DNA of 64,000 nt from DATMQA01 sp035566895 (GTDB lineage Bacteria; Verrucomicrobiota; Verrucomicrobiia; Limisphaerales; UBA8199). Where the stretch lies: positions 11,378-75,377 of the forward strand of contig DATMQA010000158.1 of assembly GCA_035566895.1 (NCBI GenBank). Reading direction: 5' to 3'. A program made the position numbers and the translations under genes. Below the pieces are notes generated by a model. It was not told where the DNA came from and did not search any database. It saw nothing but the letters and a program-made list of their open reading frames with translations. Below are positions 42,804 through 51,444 of this stretch, piece after piece; the stretch's first letter is position 1, and every line of letters begins with the position of its first letter.

Positions 42804-43643
42804 CTAATCCGTCGGGGCCGGAATCTGGCCGTGAACCAACTCCGGCTGAACGCTGACGGCCGGTTCCGTTGCCCGGCCCGGAAACAGTTTCGTCCGTTTG
42901 AGCAGGCTGGCGGTTTGGAGCACGATCCAACCTTTAAGCGTCAGGACCTGCTCGCACTGGTACTTGCGCACGACCTGTCCGCCAAAACCCCGTTTGAAGT
43001 CGTTAATCTTGAGCATTGAGGGATCATCGCCGTGATACCAGCCTCCGAAGTCGAAGCATTTCAGCCCTTGTTCCTGGAAGCGCAGAATGTCGCTCCAAGT
43101 CAAATAACGGCTGGCCCGACCAATGAAGTTCCGCTCCGCGCTGTCCGAAAGCTTCCGGTAGAGCGACGGCAGTTCCATGGACGTGGCCCGTTGGTGGTCG
43201 CGATAATTCGCATGATAGACCAGGGCGTTTCCTTGCGGGCCCTTCGCGACGGACATGTCCAGAACCCCCGCCGCGGCCATACTCTCGATTCGCGCGCGGT
43301 TCAGCGGGGCCAGACCTTTCATTTCGGCGAAAATATTATACATCCGCTCGAACTGGTTGATCACGGCCGGATCCCGCGAACTGCAACATTCACAAGTGAC
43401 CTTGTCCCGCTCGCGGGCGCGCCGGATTTTGTAGGCGGTGTCCTTGTTCAAGTTGGCCAGCAATTGCTCGCGGCTTTGCGTTAAGTCAATGACGTAAGTG
43501 TGGATCAACCTGGTCGTCGCGCCGGGAACCGGCTTGGAACGCTGATAATAGAGAATCCAATCCACCGATCGAGCGTTGTCCGGCTCGTTGTCATACCAGA
43601 CCTCGGCCCGCGCGAGGAAACGTGACCGATAGATGATCATCAT
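42804..43643 (-). CDS. FemAB/GNAT-like acyl- or aminoacyltransferase, second of a tandem pair
   Basis: About 279 residues from the ATG at 43643 (ATG at 43640 is equally possible). MMIIYRSRFLARAEVWYDN opens the protein exactly like its neighbour. The core is CFDFGGWYHGDDPSMLKIND, FKRGFGGQVVRKYQCEQVL and KGWIVLQTASLL. A central region, VIDLTQSREQLLANLNKDTAYKIRRA, is also shared. The two copies are separated by 29 bp and probably arose by tandem duplication with later divergence. A role in adding an acyl or amino-acyl group to the saccharide is inferred from fold and context only. Confidence 0.7.
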   Translation of the reverse strand: MMIIYRSRFLARAEVWYDNEPDNARSVDWILYYQRSKPVPGATTRLIHTYVIDLTQSREQLLANLNKDTAYKIRRARERDKVTCECCSSRDPAVINQFERMYNIFAEMKGLAPLNRARIESMAAAGVLDMSVAKGPQGNALVYHANYRDHQRATSMELPSLYRKLSDSAERNFIGRASRYLTWSDILRFQEQGLKCFDFGGWYHGDDPSMLKINDFKRGFGGQVVRKYQCEQVLTLKGWIVLQTASLLKRTKLFPGRATEPAVSVQPELVHGQIPAPTD

Positions 43644-43767
43644 GGGACTTCTTAGGGTCAAAACCACCAGGCTCCAGGCGAATCTGCAATAAAGACCTCA
43701 TGCCACCCGAGAATTGAGAACAAGCCCATCACTCGAAAATAATGGCCCTCTTTGCGGCACCGCCGAT

Positions 43768-45324
43768 TCAATCCCTCCACCGCACGACGATATCCTTCAA
43801 TGCCGCTCGTTCTTCGGAAGGGAGAAGCAACCCGGTCGTCGCCACAAACAGCAAGGAAACCATCATGGCGGCCATTCCCAAATCCACCCAGCCAGAAATC
43901 GTCCAACCCCACACGACCAGCCGGCACAGTCCGATCGTGGCCAGGGTTGCGCCGATGATCGGAACTGCTCTCCGGTAATAGGTCTTGTAAGGTTGGTGCA
44001 GAATCGCCGCTGCGTAAAGCGGCGTGAACACGAAACGCCGCAGGGTCAGCGAGATGCCGCCGGCCGCCGCCAGGCCGTAGAGCCCCCAGCCGAGCACCTG
44101 GGTCAGCAGCAGGGCCAACGCCAAATTGAGCACCCCGACCGCCAGCGTTGCCAACCCAGGCACCTTGACCCGATCAGCCGCCAACGGTACGGCGTAGAGC
44201 GGATACGTAGCAAGATTCAAGCTCAGGTGAATCGCCATCAGGCATAACAACGGCGCCAAACTTCCGAACGCCGGGCCCAGCCACAGTTGCAACAGCGGTT
44301 TCGAAAATCCGCAAATCAACCCGATCACCAGCGCCATGACCAGGCCGAGAAACTTGATCGCGCGGTTCAAATAGATTGCCAGTTCTTCAAGGTTGCCCCG
44401 CGCGTATTTTTGATACATGGTTGGCGCGAAGATTTCGCCCACCGCCATACCCAAGGTGGATAACATGGCCGACAGTTGCAGCACGGCGGCATAGCGGCCG
44501 CTTTCCGCCGGGCCGAAGAACCGATTCGCCAGCAACAGGTCAATGTTCAAATACAACATGACCCCGATCTGGCTGACGATGACCCAGCCGCCCGTGCTGG
44601 CCAGGCTCTTCAGCATCGTCCAGTCGAAATTGCGCAGGCGGATGTGCAGGCATGGCGTCAGCGCCTTCCAAAACCAGATCGCTCCGAGGGTGGAAACAAT
44701 CGTGCCGGCGAGGATGGCGGCGCCAACGTATTCAATCCGCGGCGCCAGGACCAGGAAGAGGAAAGCCACCAGTCCGACTCGCGTGAGCGTTTCGCCCACG
44801 GTGACGACATTCTGCAGGTCCAGCCGGTTGAGGCAGAAGCAGGAGGCGGCGAAGGGCGTCTTGACCTGGTTCAGTAGAAACGCCGAGACCGTCCCCGCGA
44901 ACAGCCAGCGCGTCGCCGTCTCATATCCCGCAGGAATTCGCACGATTTGCTGGACATGGGCAATGGCGACGACGGCCGGAATCGCCAGCAGCACGGCGAT
45001 GGCGAGATTACCCCAAAAGGCCACGTTGAAAATCACATTCGCCTGGTCGTAGTGCCGCCGCTCGAGCGAAATGGCCAGGGTTCTTGACATCGCTGCGTCG
45101 AGGCCAAAAGTGATGAACGCCATGTAAGAGGTGATCATGGAAGCGAGCGGAATCATCCCGTAGGCCGCGGGACCGAGCTGCCGGACCAGGAACGGCACAT
45201 ACCACACACCGACCACCATGGTTAGACCCAGTTTGCCAACGTTGCTGACCAGGTTGATGGCAAACCGACCCGACCTGGCCGGCGCCACTGCGGCGACTGC
45301 GTTTGCTGTTGCTCCCGTCCCCAT
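43768..45324 (-). CDS. wzx: Oligosaccharide flippase (Wzx-type, MATE-like)
   Basis: About 518 residues from the ATG at 45324, which follows a GAGG motif 8 nt upstream; the gap to the Wzc stop is 8 bp. Twelve to fourteen hydrophobic helices are visible, beginning FAINLVSNVGKLGLTMVVGV and PFLVRQLGPAAYGMIPLASM, the usual N-terminal phrase of polysaccharide biosynthesis flippases. It moves the undecaprenyl-linked repeat unit across the inner membrane for Wzy polymerisation. Confidence 0.9.
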   Translation of the reverse strand: MGTGATANAVAAVAPARSGRFAINLVSNVGKLGLTMVVGVWYVPFLVRQLGPAAYGMIPLASMITSYMAFITFGLDAAMSRTLAISLERRHYDQANVIFNVAFWGNLAIAVLLAIPAVVAIAHVQQIVRIPAGYETATRWLFAGTVSAFLLNQVKTPFAASCFCLNRLDLQNVVTVGETLTRVGLVAFLFLVLAPRIEYVGAAILAGTIVSTLGAIWFWKALTPCLHIRLRNFDWTMLKSLASTGGWVIVSQIGVMLYLNIDLLLANRFFGPAESGRYAAVLQLSAMLSTLGMAVGEIFAPTMYQKYARGNLEELAIYLNRAIKFLGLVMALVIGLICGFSKPLLQLWLGPAFGSLAPLLCLMAIHLSLNLATYPLYAVPLAADRVKVPGLATLAVGVLNLALALLLTQVLGWGLYGLAAAGGISLTLRRFVFTPLYAAAILHQPYKTYYRRAVPIIGATLATIGLCRLVVWGWTISGWVDLGMAAMMVSLLFVATTGLLLPSEERAALKDIVVRWRD

Positions 45325-45332
45325 ATTAGACC

Positions 45333-47648
45333 TCAGTTCCCTCCGCTCCCCACCTTGATCCCGTCGGCCGGACTCGTCAGCAGACGAGCCGCCTGCGCCG
45401 CCGGCCCCGGCTCCCAATGATAAGCGCGCGTGTACGGCTCATAATATTGACGCTCGCACGGCGACGAAACCGCGCGGTTGAAAATCAGGCCAATCACATG
45501 CGCCCGCCGCTGCCGCAGCACACCTAGCACGCCCCGCGCCACCCGGGCGGAGGTGGACAACGCCCGCACGACGAACAGCACGCCGTCCGCCTTGGGCGCC
45601 AGCGCCGCCGCGTCATCGGTGGCCGCCACCGGCGGCGTGTCCACGAGGATGTAGTCGAATTGCGATTTCACCGATGACAGGAGTTCCGCCCAGTTTGGGC
45701 TGAGCACCAGGTCGCCGGGATCCCGTTTGGTTTCTCCTGCCGGCAGCAGCGCCAGGTTTTCCACGCCGGCGGGGAAAATCACCTCCACGGAAGGAAGCTC
45801 TTCGTTGAGCAATTCCGCCAGGCCCGGTCCATTCGACAGTCCGAAATACTTGTGCAAACCCGGACGGCGCATGTCGCCGTCAATCAGCAGCACACGCGAG
45901 TTGGCTTTGGCCAGCGTGACCGCCAGATACAGCGCCACTGTGGATTTGCCTTCCTCGGGCACCGAACTGGTGATCACAATCGTTTTCGGACGCGGTCCGT
46001 CGTGGTTCATGAATAGCAGCGAGGCGCGGATGTTGCGAAAGGCCTCCAGGAACTCGAAACGCTGCTGTTCCAGTCCCTCAATGCCCAGCGGCCCATTCGA
46101 CCCGCTGAACGAGATGTAAGGGATTTGGCCCACCACCGGCTCGGCCAAATGGTCGGCCAGCTCGGTGTGGGACGCAAAGTCGTCCCGAAACAGGGCGAGG
46201 CCGTAGAGCAGCGCAAACCACAGTGCCAGCGCAAGGACGGTGCCGATCGCCAGATGAATCAACATGCGATGGGTCGGCTTCGCCGCGGAGGCCGGATCCA
46301 GAATGCCTACGTTCTCCTGCTCGACGCGGTTGGCCACGCCCATGTTCTGCACCAGACCGAACGTTTTGTCGTACGCCGCTTGCAGGCGTTGCGCGTTCTG
46401 TTGGAGTTGTTCAAACTCCCCGACTTTGCGGCTGGTCTCGACGGCTTTGACGTTCCATTCCTTGGAGGCCGCTTCGAGATTTCGGATTTGCGCCGCTACA
46501 GCTTGCCGCCGCAGCGTCAATTGTTTCGCTGCTTCGTCGCGCGCGACCTCAACGATTTGTTCCTGGGTCGCAATGTCCTGGCTCAGTTTGATGATTTTGG
46601 GATGGGCCGGGCGCAGGAAGTGGGACAGTTGGTCGCGCTGGGCCATCAGCAGATGCATTTGCTGGTCCGCCTGGAACAGAGCCGCCTGGGATTGTGCCAG
46701 GCTGGCCAGCAGTTGCCGCGCGGTCGTCTCCTCGCCGGAAGCCTGGCCGGCGCCGCCTTGAACGGCGACCGTTTCCGGCCACTGTTCCGGCTTGAGGGAC
46801 TCCAGCAGTTTCTCCTCCGTGCGCAGGATGGCAAGCTGGCGGTTCAGCGACGCTAGGTAGTTTTCAGCGCCACTGCCTTGGTGCTGCAGAAAGACAACAT
46901 TGTTGGATGCCTGGAAAGCCTGCAGCTTTTCCTGGGCCGCCGCCAATTCGCTCTTCAACCGCGCCGCCTCGGCGTTCAGCGACGCCAGGGCCTGCCCGGA
47001 GGTCTGATCGTGGGACTCCCTTTTGAAGCTCAAGTATTCCTCGATCAGGCTATCCAGGAATGCCCGGGTGGACACCGGGTCCGGCCCAATGCTCCGCAGC
47101 TCGAGCGTGCTGCTCTTGGCCCCCTCCAGGACTTTGACTCGAAACGGAATCTGCGCGGGCGCTTCGCTGCCGGGCGGGGAGGCGGCACCAGCCAGTTTTT
47201 GCCGCAGCGCCCAGGCATCGCTGGCGGTCCATCGAGGCGTCCCGCCACCCACACCGGTCGGGACCTGGCCGGTTTCGGGACCCGCCAGCAATCTGGCCAA
47301 TGCTCGGCGCTGAATCGCCGGGCTTTGCAGCAGCGCGACCTGAGTGCCCAGAAAGTTGACCAGTTCTTCCGTGTAAGACCAGGTTTCGGAAAGATTGATT
47401 CTGCCCGTCACCCACAGGCGCGCCCGCGACTCATACGTCGGCCCGGAAAAAGCGGTGAGCCAGGAGACCGCGCCCAGCACCGCCGGAAAAATCAGCACGG
47501 GCAGCCGCCAGTATCGGCGGAGCAGCAACCACCACCGGTGGACCCGGCCATGGAGCCGGTCGGCTGAAGTAAACCGGTTGGCAGGCGCATACAAATCCAG
47601 CGCGCTCGTATTAAGATCTGTTTCGTCCTTTTTCATGAGATTCGCCAT
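45333..47648 (-). CDS. wzc: Polysaccharide co-polymerase with BY-type tyrosine kinase domain (Wzc-like)
   Basis: About 771 residues from the ATG at 47648, which has AAGGGA 6 nt before it. A Wzz/PCP domain is bounded by hydrophobic segments (LPVLIFPAVLGAVSWLTAF and LIHLAIGTVLALALWFALLY), with a long coiled-coil periplasmic part between them that carries the GNVR-like region FLRPAHPKIIKLSQDI. The cytoplasmic kinase has the Walker A motif SSVPEEGKSTVALYLAV, Walker A' LLIDGDMRRPGLHKYFG and Walker B YILVDTPPV. A C-terminal Tyr cluster (RQYYEPYTRAY) is the usual autophosphorylation tail. It controls polymer length and export with Wza. Confidence 0.93.
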   Translation of the reverse strand: MANLMKKDETDLNTSALDLYAPANRFTSADRLHGRVHRWWLLLRRYWRLPVLIFPAVLGAVSWLTAFSGPTYESRARLWVTGRINLSETWSYTEELVNFLGTQVALLQSPAIQRRALARLLAGPETGQVPTGVGGGTPRWTASDAWALRQKLAGAASPPGSEAPAQIPFRVKVLEGAKSSTLELRSIGPDPVSTRAFLDSLIEEYLSFKRESHDQTSGQALASLNAEAARLKSELAAAQEKLQAFQASNNVVFLQHQGSGAENYLASLNRQLAILRTEEKLLESLKPEQWPETVAVQGGAGQASGEETTARQLLASLAQSQAALFQADQQMHLLMAQRDQLSHFLRPAHPKIIKLSQDIATQEQIVEVARDEAAKQLTLRRQAVAAQIRNLEAASKEWNVKAVETSRKVGEFEQLQQNAQRLQAAYDKTFGLVQNMGVANRVEQENVGILDPASAAKPTHRMLIHLAIGTVLALALWFALLYGLALFRDDFASHTELADHLAEPVVGQIPYISFSGSNGPLGIEGLEQQRFEFLEAFRNIRASLLFMNHDGPRPKTIVITSSVPEEGKSTVALYLAVTLAKANSRVLLIDGDMRRPGLHKYFGLSNGPGLAELLNEELPSVEVIFPAGVENLALLPAGETKRDPGDLVLSPNWAELLSSVKSQFDYILVDTPPVAATDDAAALAPKADGVLFVVRALSTSARVARGVLGVLRQRRAHVIGLIFNRAVSSPCERQYYEPYTRAYHWEPGPAAQAARLLTSPADGIKVGSGGN

Positions 47649-47771
47649 CGCAGTCCCTTGCAAAACGGTCGCGGGAACTTCTCGCAACGGCCTGTCACAG
47701 CCCTATTCTGCACGCTTTTAAGGCGGCGGTGCTGCTGACCCGGGCCTTCCCGAGGTTTACCGGGATCTCGA

Positions 47772-48440
47772 TTAATAATTCACCAAGCGGGCGGGAACCA
47801 CGACCAGGTCGCCGGGCTGCACCGCGAGGTCCTGGGCCAGGTGGCCATTCCAGACATCGAGCACGTTGATCACGTAGGTTTTCTCGCCATCCGCGGTCTT
47901 GCGGATCAGCCGTACATGTTTCTTGTCGGAAAAGTCGCTGAACCCCCCCGCGCTCATAATTACCTTGCTGACCGTCAAATTCTCCGCTGCCGGGATTTCA
48001 AAACCGCCGGGCTGGCGCACCTGGCCGGTCACATAAACCTTGCCAGTCACCCAGGCCTTGTTAACCACCTCCAGCGCCACAATGACTGTGGCGTGATAAT
48101 AAAGCCTTTTTTCCAACACGCCTTTTATCTCCTGGGCCAGTTGGCGGCAGGTCTTGCCGGCCGCATGCACCAGTCCATAATACGGTGTCACCAAATCTCC
48201 GGAGTCGGTTACAGTTAAGGTCCGAGGCAGGTCCTGGTCTTCGATCACCTGGTACATCACGCGATCCCCTGGACCGAGTTTTTGGTGGTTATCCAGAGCA
48301 TCCGGGGTCACTTGCGTCGCCACCAACGCCGCGAGATTCGTGTCCGTCAGGTCAGCGAAATTCGTGCCGCCGGCGCGCACACAGGACCCATAGTGCAAGG
48401 CGGCAAAGGCCGCCGCGAGAAGGATTAAGCGTTTGCTCAT
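47772..48440 (-). CDS. wza: Polysaccharide export outer-membrane protein (Wza-like, SLBB)
   Basis: About 222 residues from the ATG at 48440 with GGAG 9 nt upstream; the frame is open further up but without a signal. The signal peptide MSKRLILLAAAFAALHYGSC is followed by the Poly_export domain (LGPGDRVMYQVIEDQDLPRT, SGDLVTPYYGLVHAAGKTC) and one SLBB domain (VYVTGQVRQPGGFEIPAAEN). The C-terminus (LAVQPGDLVVVPARLVNY) lacks the long helical barrel of E. coli Wza. This is the short form common in exosortase-type loci, where a separate beta-barrel protein (48521) may supply the outer-membrane pore. Confidence 0.9.
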   Translation of the reverse strand: MSKRLILLAAAFAALHYGSCVRAGGTNFADLTDTNLAALVATQVTPDALDNHQKLGPGDRVMYQVIEDQDLPRTLTVTDSGDLVTPYYGLVHAAGKTCRQLAQEIKGVLEKRLYYHATVIVALEVVNKAWVTGKVYVTGQVRQPGGFEIPAAENLTVSKVIMSAGGFSDFSDKKHVRLIRKTADGEKTYVINVLDVWNGHLAQDLAVQPGDLVVVPARLVNY

Positions 48441-48520
48441 AAAACCGTCTCCGGGAGCGCCGGCCTGTGTGCCGGCGCTCCCGGGTTCACCGGAGTGGAA
48501 ATCCAGCCGTGATTGCGGGT

Positions 48521-49834
48521 CTAAAGGCTCCAGACCAATTCCACGGTCACCTGGTTCCGGTGAAAATTCCGTAACCCCAGGTCTGAGTCCTTGTACCAAA
48601 ACTGGTAGCCGAGGTTCGCCCGCCAATGCTTGTGAAACTGATAACCCGCTTCAAACCCCGCGCCATAGTAGGTGAAGTTTTCGTCGAACCCAGAAGGCCC
48701 GCCGGATTCCTCCGCCATATTGAAGGAAACATTCGCTCCCAGGTCCACGTGGGCGATGATCGGCGAAGAGATCCTGTAGCGCACGTAGGTTGACCGCATA
48801 TTGTTTGCGTTGTCGCCCAGCACGTTCTCGCGTCCTGCTTCGACGGAGTGCGAGAACAACCGCGTTCGTTCGCTGATTCGCCCGTAGGCATGCCAGGAGT
48901 TATAGTCACTGGTGCTCCGACCGGCCGCATCATACCGCGCCACATCGTAGCCGCCGCCGGCCCGAAGCTTGACGCCTTCCAAAAGTGTCGCCTCCATAAA
49001 CGGCCCGCCCTGGCCCCGCCAGTGGTCGTTGAGCACGGTTTCCTGCTCGTAATGGTGCCAGGACGCCTGGCCTTCCATGCCCGTTTCCACATGGTCCCCC
49101 AGGAAATACCCGGCGCTGGCGGTGAACCACTCGGAGGCCCTGTCCAAATATTCAAAAGAAGTCGTCGGGGAGTTGAAGTTCTCGTGATCGTACCCGGTGG
49201 TGAGCATCACCTTGTCCAGGTCCCAGGTCACATCGAGGCCGGCGTGGTTATCCAGGCGGGCAAATGTGCCTACGTTGTTGAAATTGAAAAACGTTCCATC
49301 CCCGCCGACGACCCCGTTGAAAAACAGGCTCTCCTGATAAGAAAAGCGCTCGTGCGGCCGGATATGAAAATCACCGACAAAGAGGTTGAATGCCAGTTCC
49401 GAGCCCGGGTTGACCAGCGGGGCATCGCTGTTAAGCACGTGGTTCCTGAGGTAATACTCATACGCCAGTTTTATAGAGAGCTTGAGCGTATTGAGTTCAG
49501 ATACCTGCATGAAAGCGCCCAAATCCACTTCCGGCCGGATGAGAAAATCGTCCATTCGGTTCACTTCCGAATAAAATACATTGTCGGTGTATCCGAGCCG
49601 CAACCCGGCGCCAACCTGAAAACCGAGCGGCCCATAGTGGATATTGTACTGCCCCGCTTCGGCCTGCGCCGATTCCTTCAAGGCTTGCGCGGCTTTTTCC
49701 CCCGCGGATGATTCTCGCTCTTGCGCGTTCCCGCCGTCTGCCAAAAAGAGCCCGCTGCAACCCAGCAGGAACATCGCCAATTTGGAGACCGACCTGGCTC
49801 CGGCGCGGCCAACTTGAAGAAAGTGCGTTTCCAT
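48521..49834 (-). CDS. Outer-membrane beta-barrel protein of the EPS locus
   Basis: About 437 residues from the ATG at 49834. A signal peptide (LAMFLLGCSGLFLADGGNAQ) is followed by a short helical stretch (EKAAQALKESAQAEA). Alternating amphipathic strands then run through the protein, rich in aromatic residues and ending in VTVELVWSL, with a C-terminal Leu rather than Phe. Strand pairs such as LGYTDNVFYSEVNRMDDFL and KHWRANLGYQFWYKDSD are typical of outer-membrane barrels of the putative beta-barrel porin 2 type next to Wza. It probably forms or supports the export pore. Confidence 0.8.
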   Translation of the reverse strand: METHFLQVGRAGARSVSKLAMFLLGCSGLFLADGGNAQERESSAGEKAAQALKESAQAEAGQYNIHYGPLGFQVGAGLRLGYTDNVFYSEVNRMDDFLIRPEVDLGAFMQVSELNTLKLSIKLAYEYYLRNHVLNSDAPLVNPGSELAFNLFVGDFHIRPHERFSYQESLFFNGVVGGDGTFFNFNNVGTFARLDNHAGLDVTWDLDKVMLTTGYDHENFNSPTTSFEYLDRASEWFTASAGYFLGDHVETGMEGQASWHHYEQETVLNDHWRGQGGPFMEATLLEGVKLRAGGGYDVARYDAAGRSTSDYNSWHAYGRISERTRLFSHSVEAGRENVLGDNANNMRSTYVRYRISSPIIAHVDLGANVSFNMAEESGGPSGFDENFTYYGAGFEAGYQFHKHWRANLGYQFWYKDSDLGLRNFHRNQVTVELVWSL

Positions 49835-49930
49835 CGCGTGCCACTTGCACGGCATTGCCCAACCGCTGGCTGGGCCCGCCCCGGCTCAGCGGGGCTGCAG
49901 GACGAAAATATCAGAACATCAATTCGGCGT

Positions 49931-50465
49931 CTATTGCGCTCGCAAACGGTAAAACTCACTCGCGGGACCTGCCGGCTCGGTAATTATGAATCGGTCCCCC
50001 TCGACAACGGGATTGCTGGTGATATCCGTCCACGTGCCGCCGGCCGACAGGAGGGCGTGGATTGCAGAACCCAGGTGCCCGAGTTCGTCGGCCACGAGAC
50101 CTCCACCTGACCGTCCACGATTGTTGCCCGGAGCCGGATCAGTCGGGGCTGCAGGACAAAAACGTTGAACGTGGGCCCGGTGGGTTGCGCGGTATTCATC
50201 GGGCCATTGGGAACCGCCACCGAGGGGAAGTAAGCCTTGTTATTCACCAGGACAATGCCATCTGCGCTCAGCGCCGGGGCGTCCACTCCCACAATCCAGT
50301 CGCGGTAACCGCGCACGTTCTGTATCGATCCCGCATTGAATGCCACATTCCCGTCCAGGGTAGTGCCCCCCAAATGCACTGAATTAGAATCGTTTTCGTA
50401 AATATGCATACCTACCCCGGAATTATTGAAGACGATGCTGTCCGAGTCCTTCCGGTCATAGACCG
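49931..50465 (-). pseudogene. Decayed C-terminal fragment of a secreted beta-helix protein, with frameshift
   Basis: The frame read from about 50465 gives DSIVFNNSGVGMHIYENDSN and ends in the module VEVSWPTNSGTWVLQSTP. At about 50050 the frame is lost: the codons after TCC read TGT CGG. Shifting by one base gives LSAGGTWTDITSNPVVEGD and FIITEPAGPASEFYRLRAQ, followed by TAG at 49931-49933. That ending is the family's normal C-terminus, so a single-base deletion in a short C run (CTCCC to CTCC) is the simplest explanation. The N-terminal part of the protein is missing because the antiterminator gene starts at 50456. It is not closely similar to the intact beta-helix genes at 51523 and 52957. 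Confidence 0.7.
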
Positions 50466-51091
50466 CACAGCGCCGGGGCCTCGACAACGGAAATGTCGCC
50501 CGCGGCCGGCAGCACCAGCTCGGCAGCTTCCCGCTTCCTGAACAACACCAAATTGAGGTTCAGTTCCGCCGCGACGGAACGGCCCATTAAATCCAGCAGA
50601 ATCTGCACCCGCTGCTTGGCCGGCAACACGTGGGCCACCCGACCGTTCAGCCCCTTGAACGCGCCCGCCGCCACCTCAACTTCGTCTCCCACCTCTGGCG
50701 CATCGGTCAACGTCCTGGATTTCAGGGCCTCGAGGTCTCGGCGCAATTCCTGGATGACTGCATCGGGCATCGTCGGTACCGCATCGCCAAACTGCACCAC
50801 CAGCTTGACCGAAGGGGTGTACCGGACCGTGTCCAGCTTCGCCGCCAGAACAAAGCGAGCGAACAGGTAATTCGGGAACAAGGATTCAGTGCTCCACACC
50901 CGCCCGCGCCGAGTCATCCGCAACACCTGTAACTGAGGATTGAACACCTCTACGCCTGGAATCTGCCGCAACTGCGCCGCGGCAATATGCTCACGCTTCA
51001 ACTGCGACCGGATGCAATACCAGGCAGGTTCTACAACGCTCGGATAAAGCTCCGCAACTGCTGAGGGAATCGTTTCACCAGCTCTATTCAC
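50456..51091 (-). CDS. NusG/RfaH-like specialised transcription antiterminator
   Basis: The product has 211 residues, starting at GTG 51091 behind GGAAG. The NGN domain runs from PAWYCIRSQLKREHIAAAQL to LFPNYLFARF, the standard W-Y and F-P-N-Y-L-F motifs. A C-terminal KOW domain contains VGDEVEVAAGAFKGLNGRV. The RfaH/UpxY/LoaP relatives travel with RNA polymerase and suppress termination in long polysaccharide or antibiotic operons. Being the first gene of a run of about 28 same-strand genes that ends at 13009, it is the natural regulator of the whole locus, including the NRPS part. Housekeeping NusG is expected elsewhere. Confidence 0.9.
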   Translation of the reverse strand: MNRAGETIPSAVAELYPSVVEPAWYCIRSQLKREHIAAAQLRQIPGVEVFNPQLQVLRMTRRGRVWSTESLFPNYLFARFVLAAKLDTVRYTPSVKLVVQFGDAVPTMPDAVIQELRRDLEALKSRTLTDAPEVGDEVEVAAGAFKGLNGRVAHVLPAKQRVQILLDLMGRSVAAELNLNLVLFRKREAAELVLPAAGDISVVEAPALCGL

Positions 51092-51151
51092 TTTACTTCC
51101 AACCTATTCTATCCGCGCCGCCGCCCCTGCAACTTTTCCGCTAACAGTCCA

Positions 51152-51167
51152 CAAGGTATACACCTTG
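51152..51167. promoter_or_regulatory. Palindrome CAAGGT-N4-ACCTTG, candidate operator
   Basis: A perfect 6-bp inverted repeat with a 4-bp centre (atac) lies 61 bp upstream of the GTG of the antiterminator gene. Its size suits a dimeric regulator. No run of T follows it on either strand, which argues against a terminator. Confidence 0.4.
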
Positions 51168-51182
51168 GGGTAACGGCAGCGA

Positions 51183-51292
51183 CCAATTGGCTCTTCATGA
51201 GTAAAGTTAATCTAGTCAAACACGAGTTTGAATGGGGTGTAACCCTACTTCCCTGCGAATGTGTGACCTACTTGGCCCACCCATCCTCCAAC
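51183..51292. repeat. Upstream element, copy A
   Basis: It begins with CCAATTGGCTCTT (CCAATTGG is itself a palindrome), has TAATCT at +25 and ATGGGGTG at +49, and ends with CTTGGCCCACCCA at +88. The second copy lies 170 bp downstream on the plus strand with the same first three blocks at the same offsets, although the sequence between them has diverged. Confidence 0.6.
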
Positions 51293-51352
51293 ACCCCCAC
51301 ACGCCGCAGCCCGCAACTCTGACCGGCACCGGCCAAGGCAAGGCCGCGATAG

Positions 51353-51444
51353 CCAATTGGCTCTTTCAGATGGACTATAATCTGCCGCCACTCCGGTCAC
51401 TATGGGGTGCGTCCCGCGAAGTAACCCTTTCTTGGCCTACCCAC
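51353..51444. repeat. Upstream element, copy B
   Basis: It begins with CCAATTGGCTCTT, has TAATCT at +25 and ATGGGGTG at +49, exactly as copy A. CTTGGCCTACCCA follows at +78, 10 bp (about one helix turn) closer than in copy A. Confidence 0.6.

Noticed and set aside
51353..51385. Plus-strand promoter TTGGCT/TATAAT in copy B
   Set aside because: The spacer is only 13 bp, copy A lacks the TATAAT, and no plus-strand gene follows.
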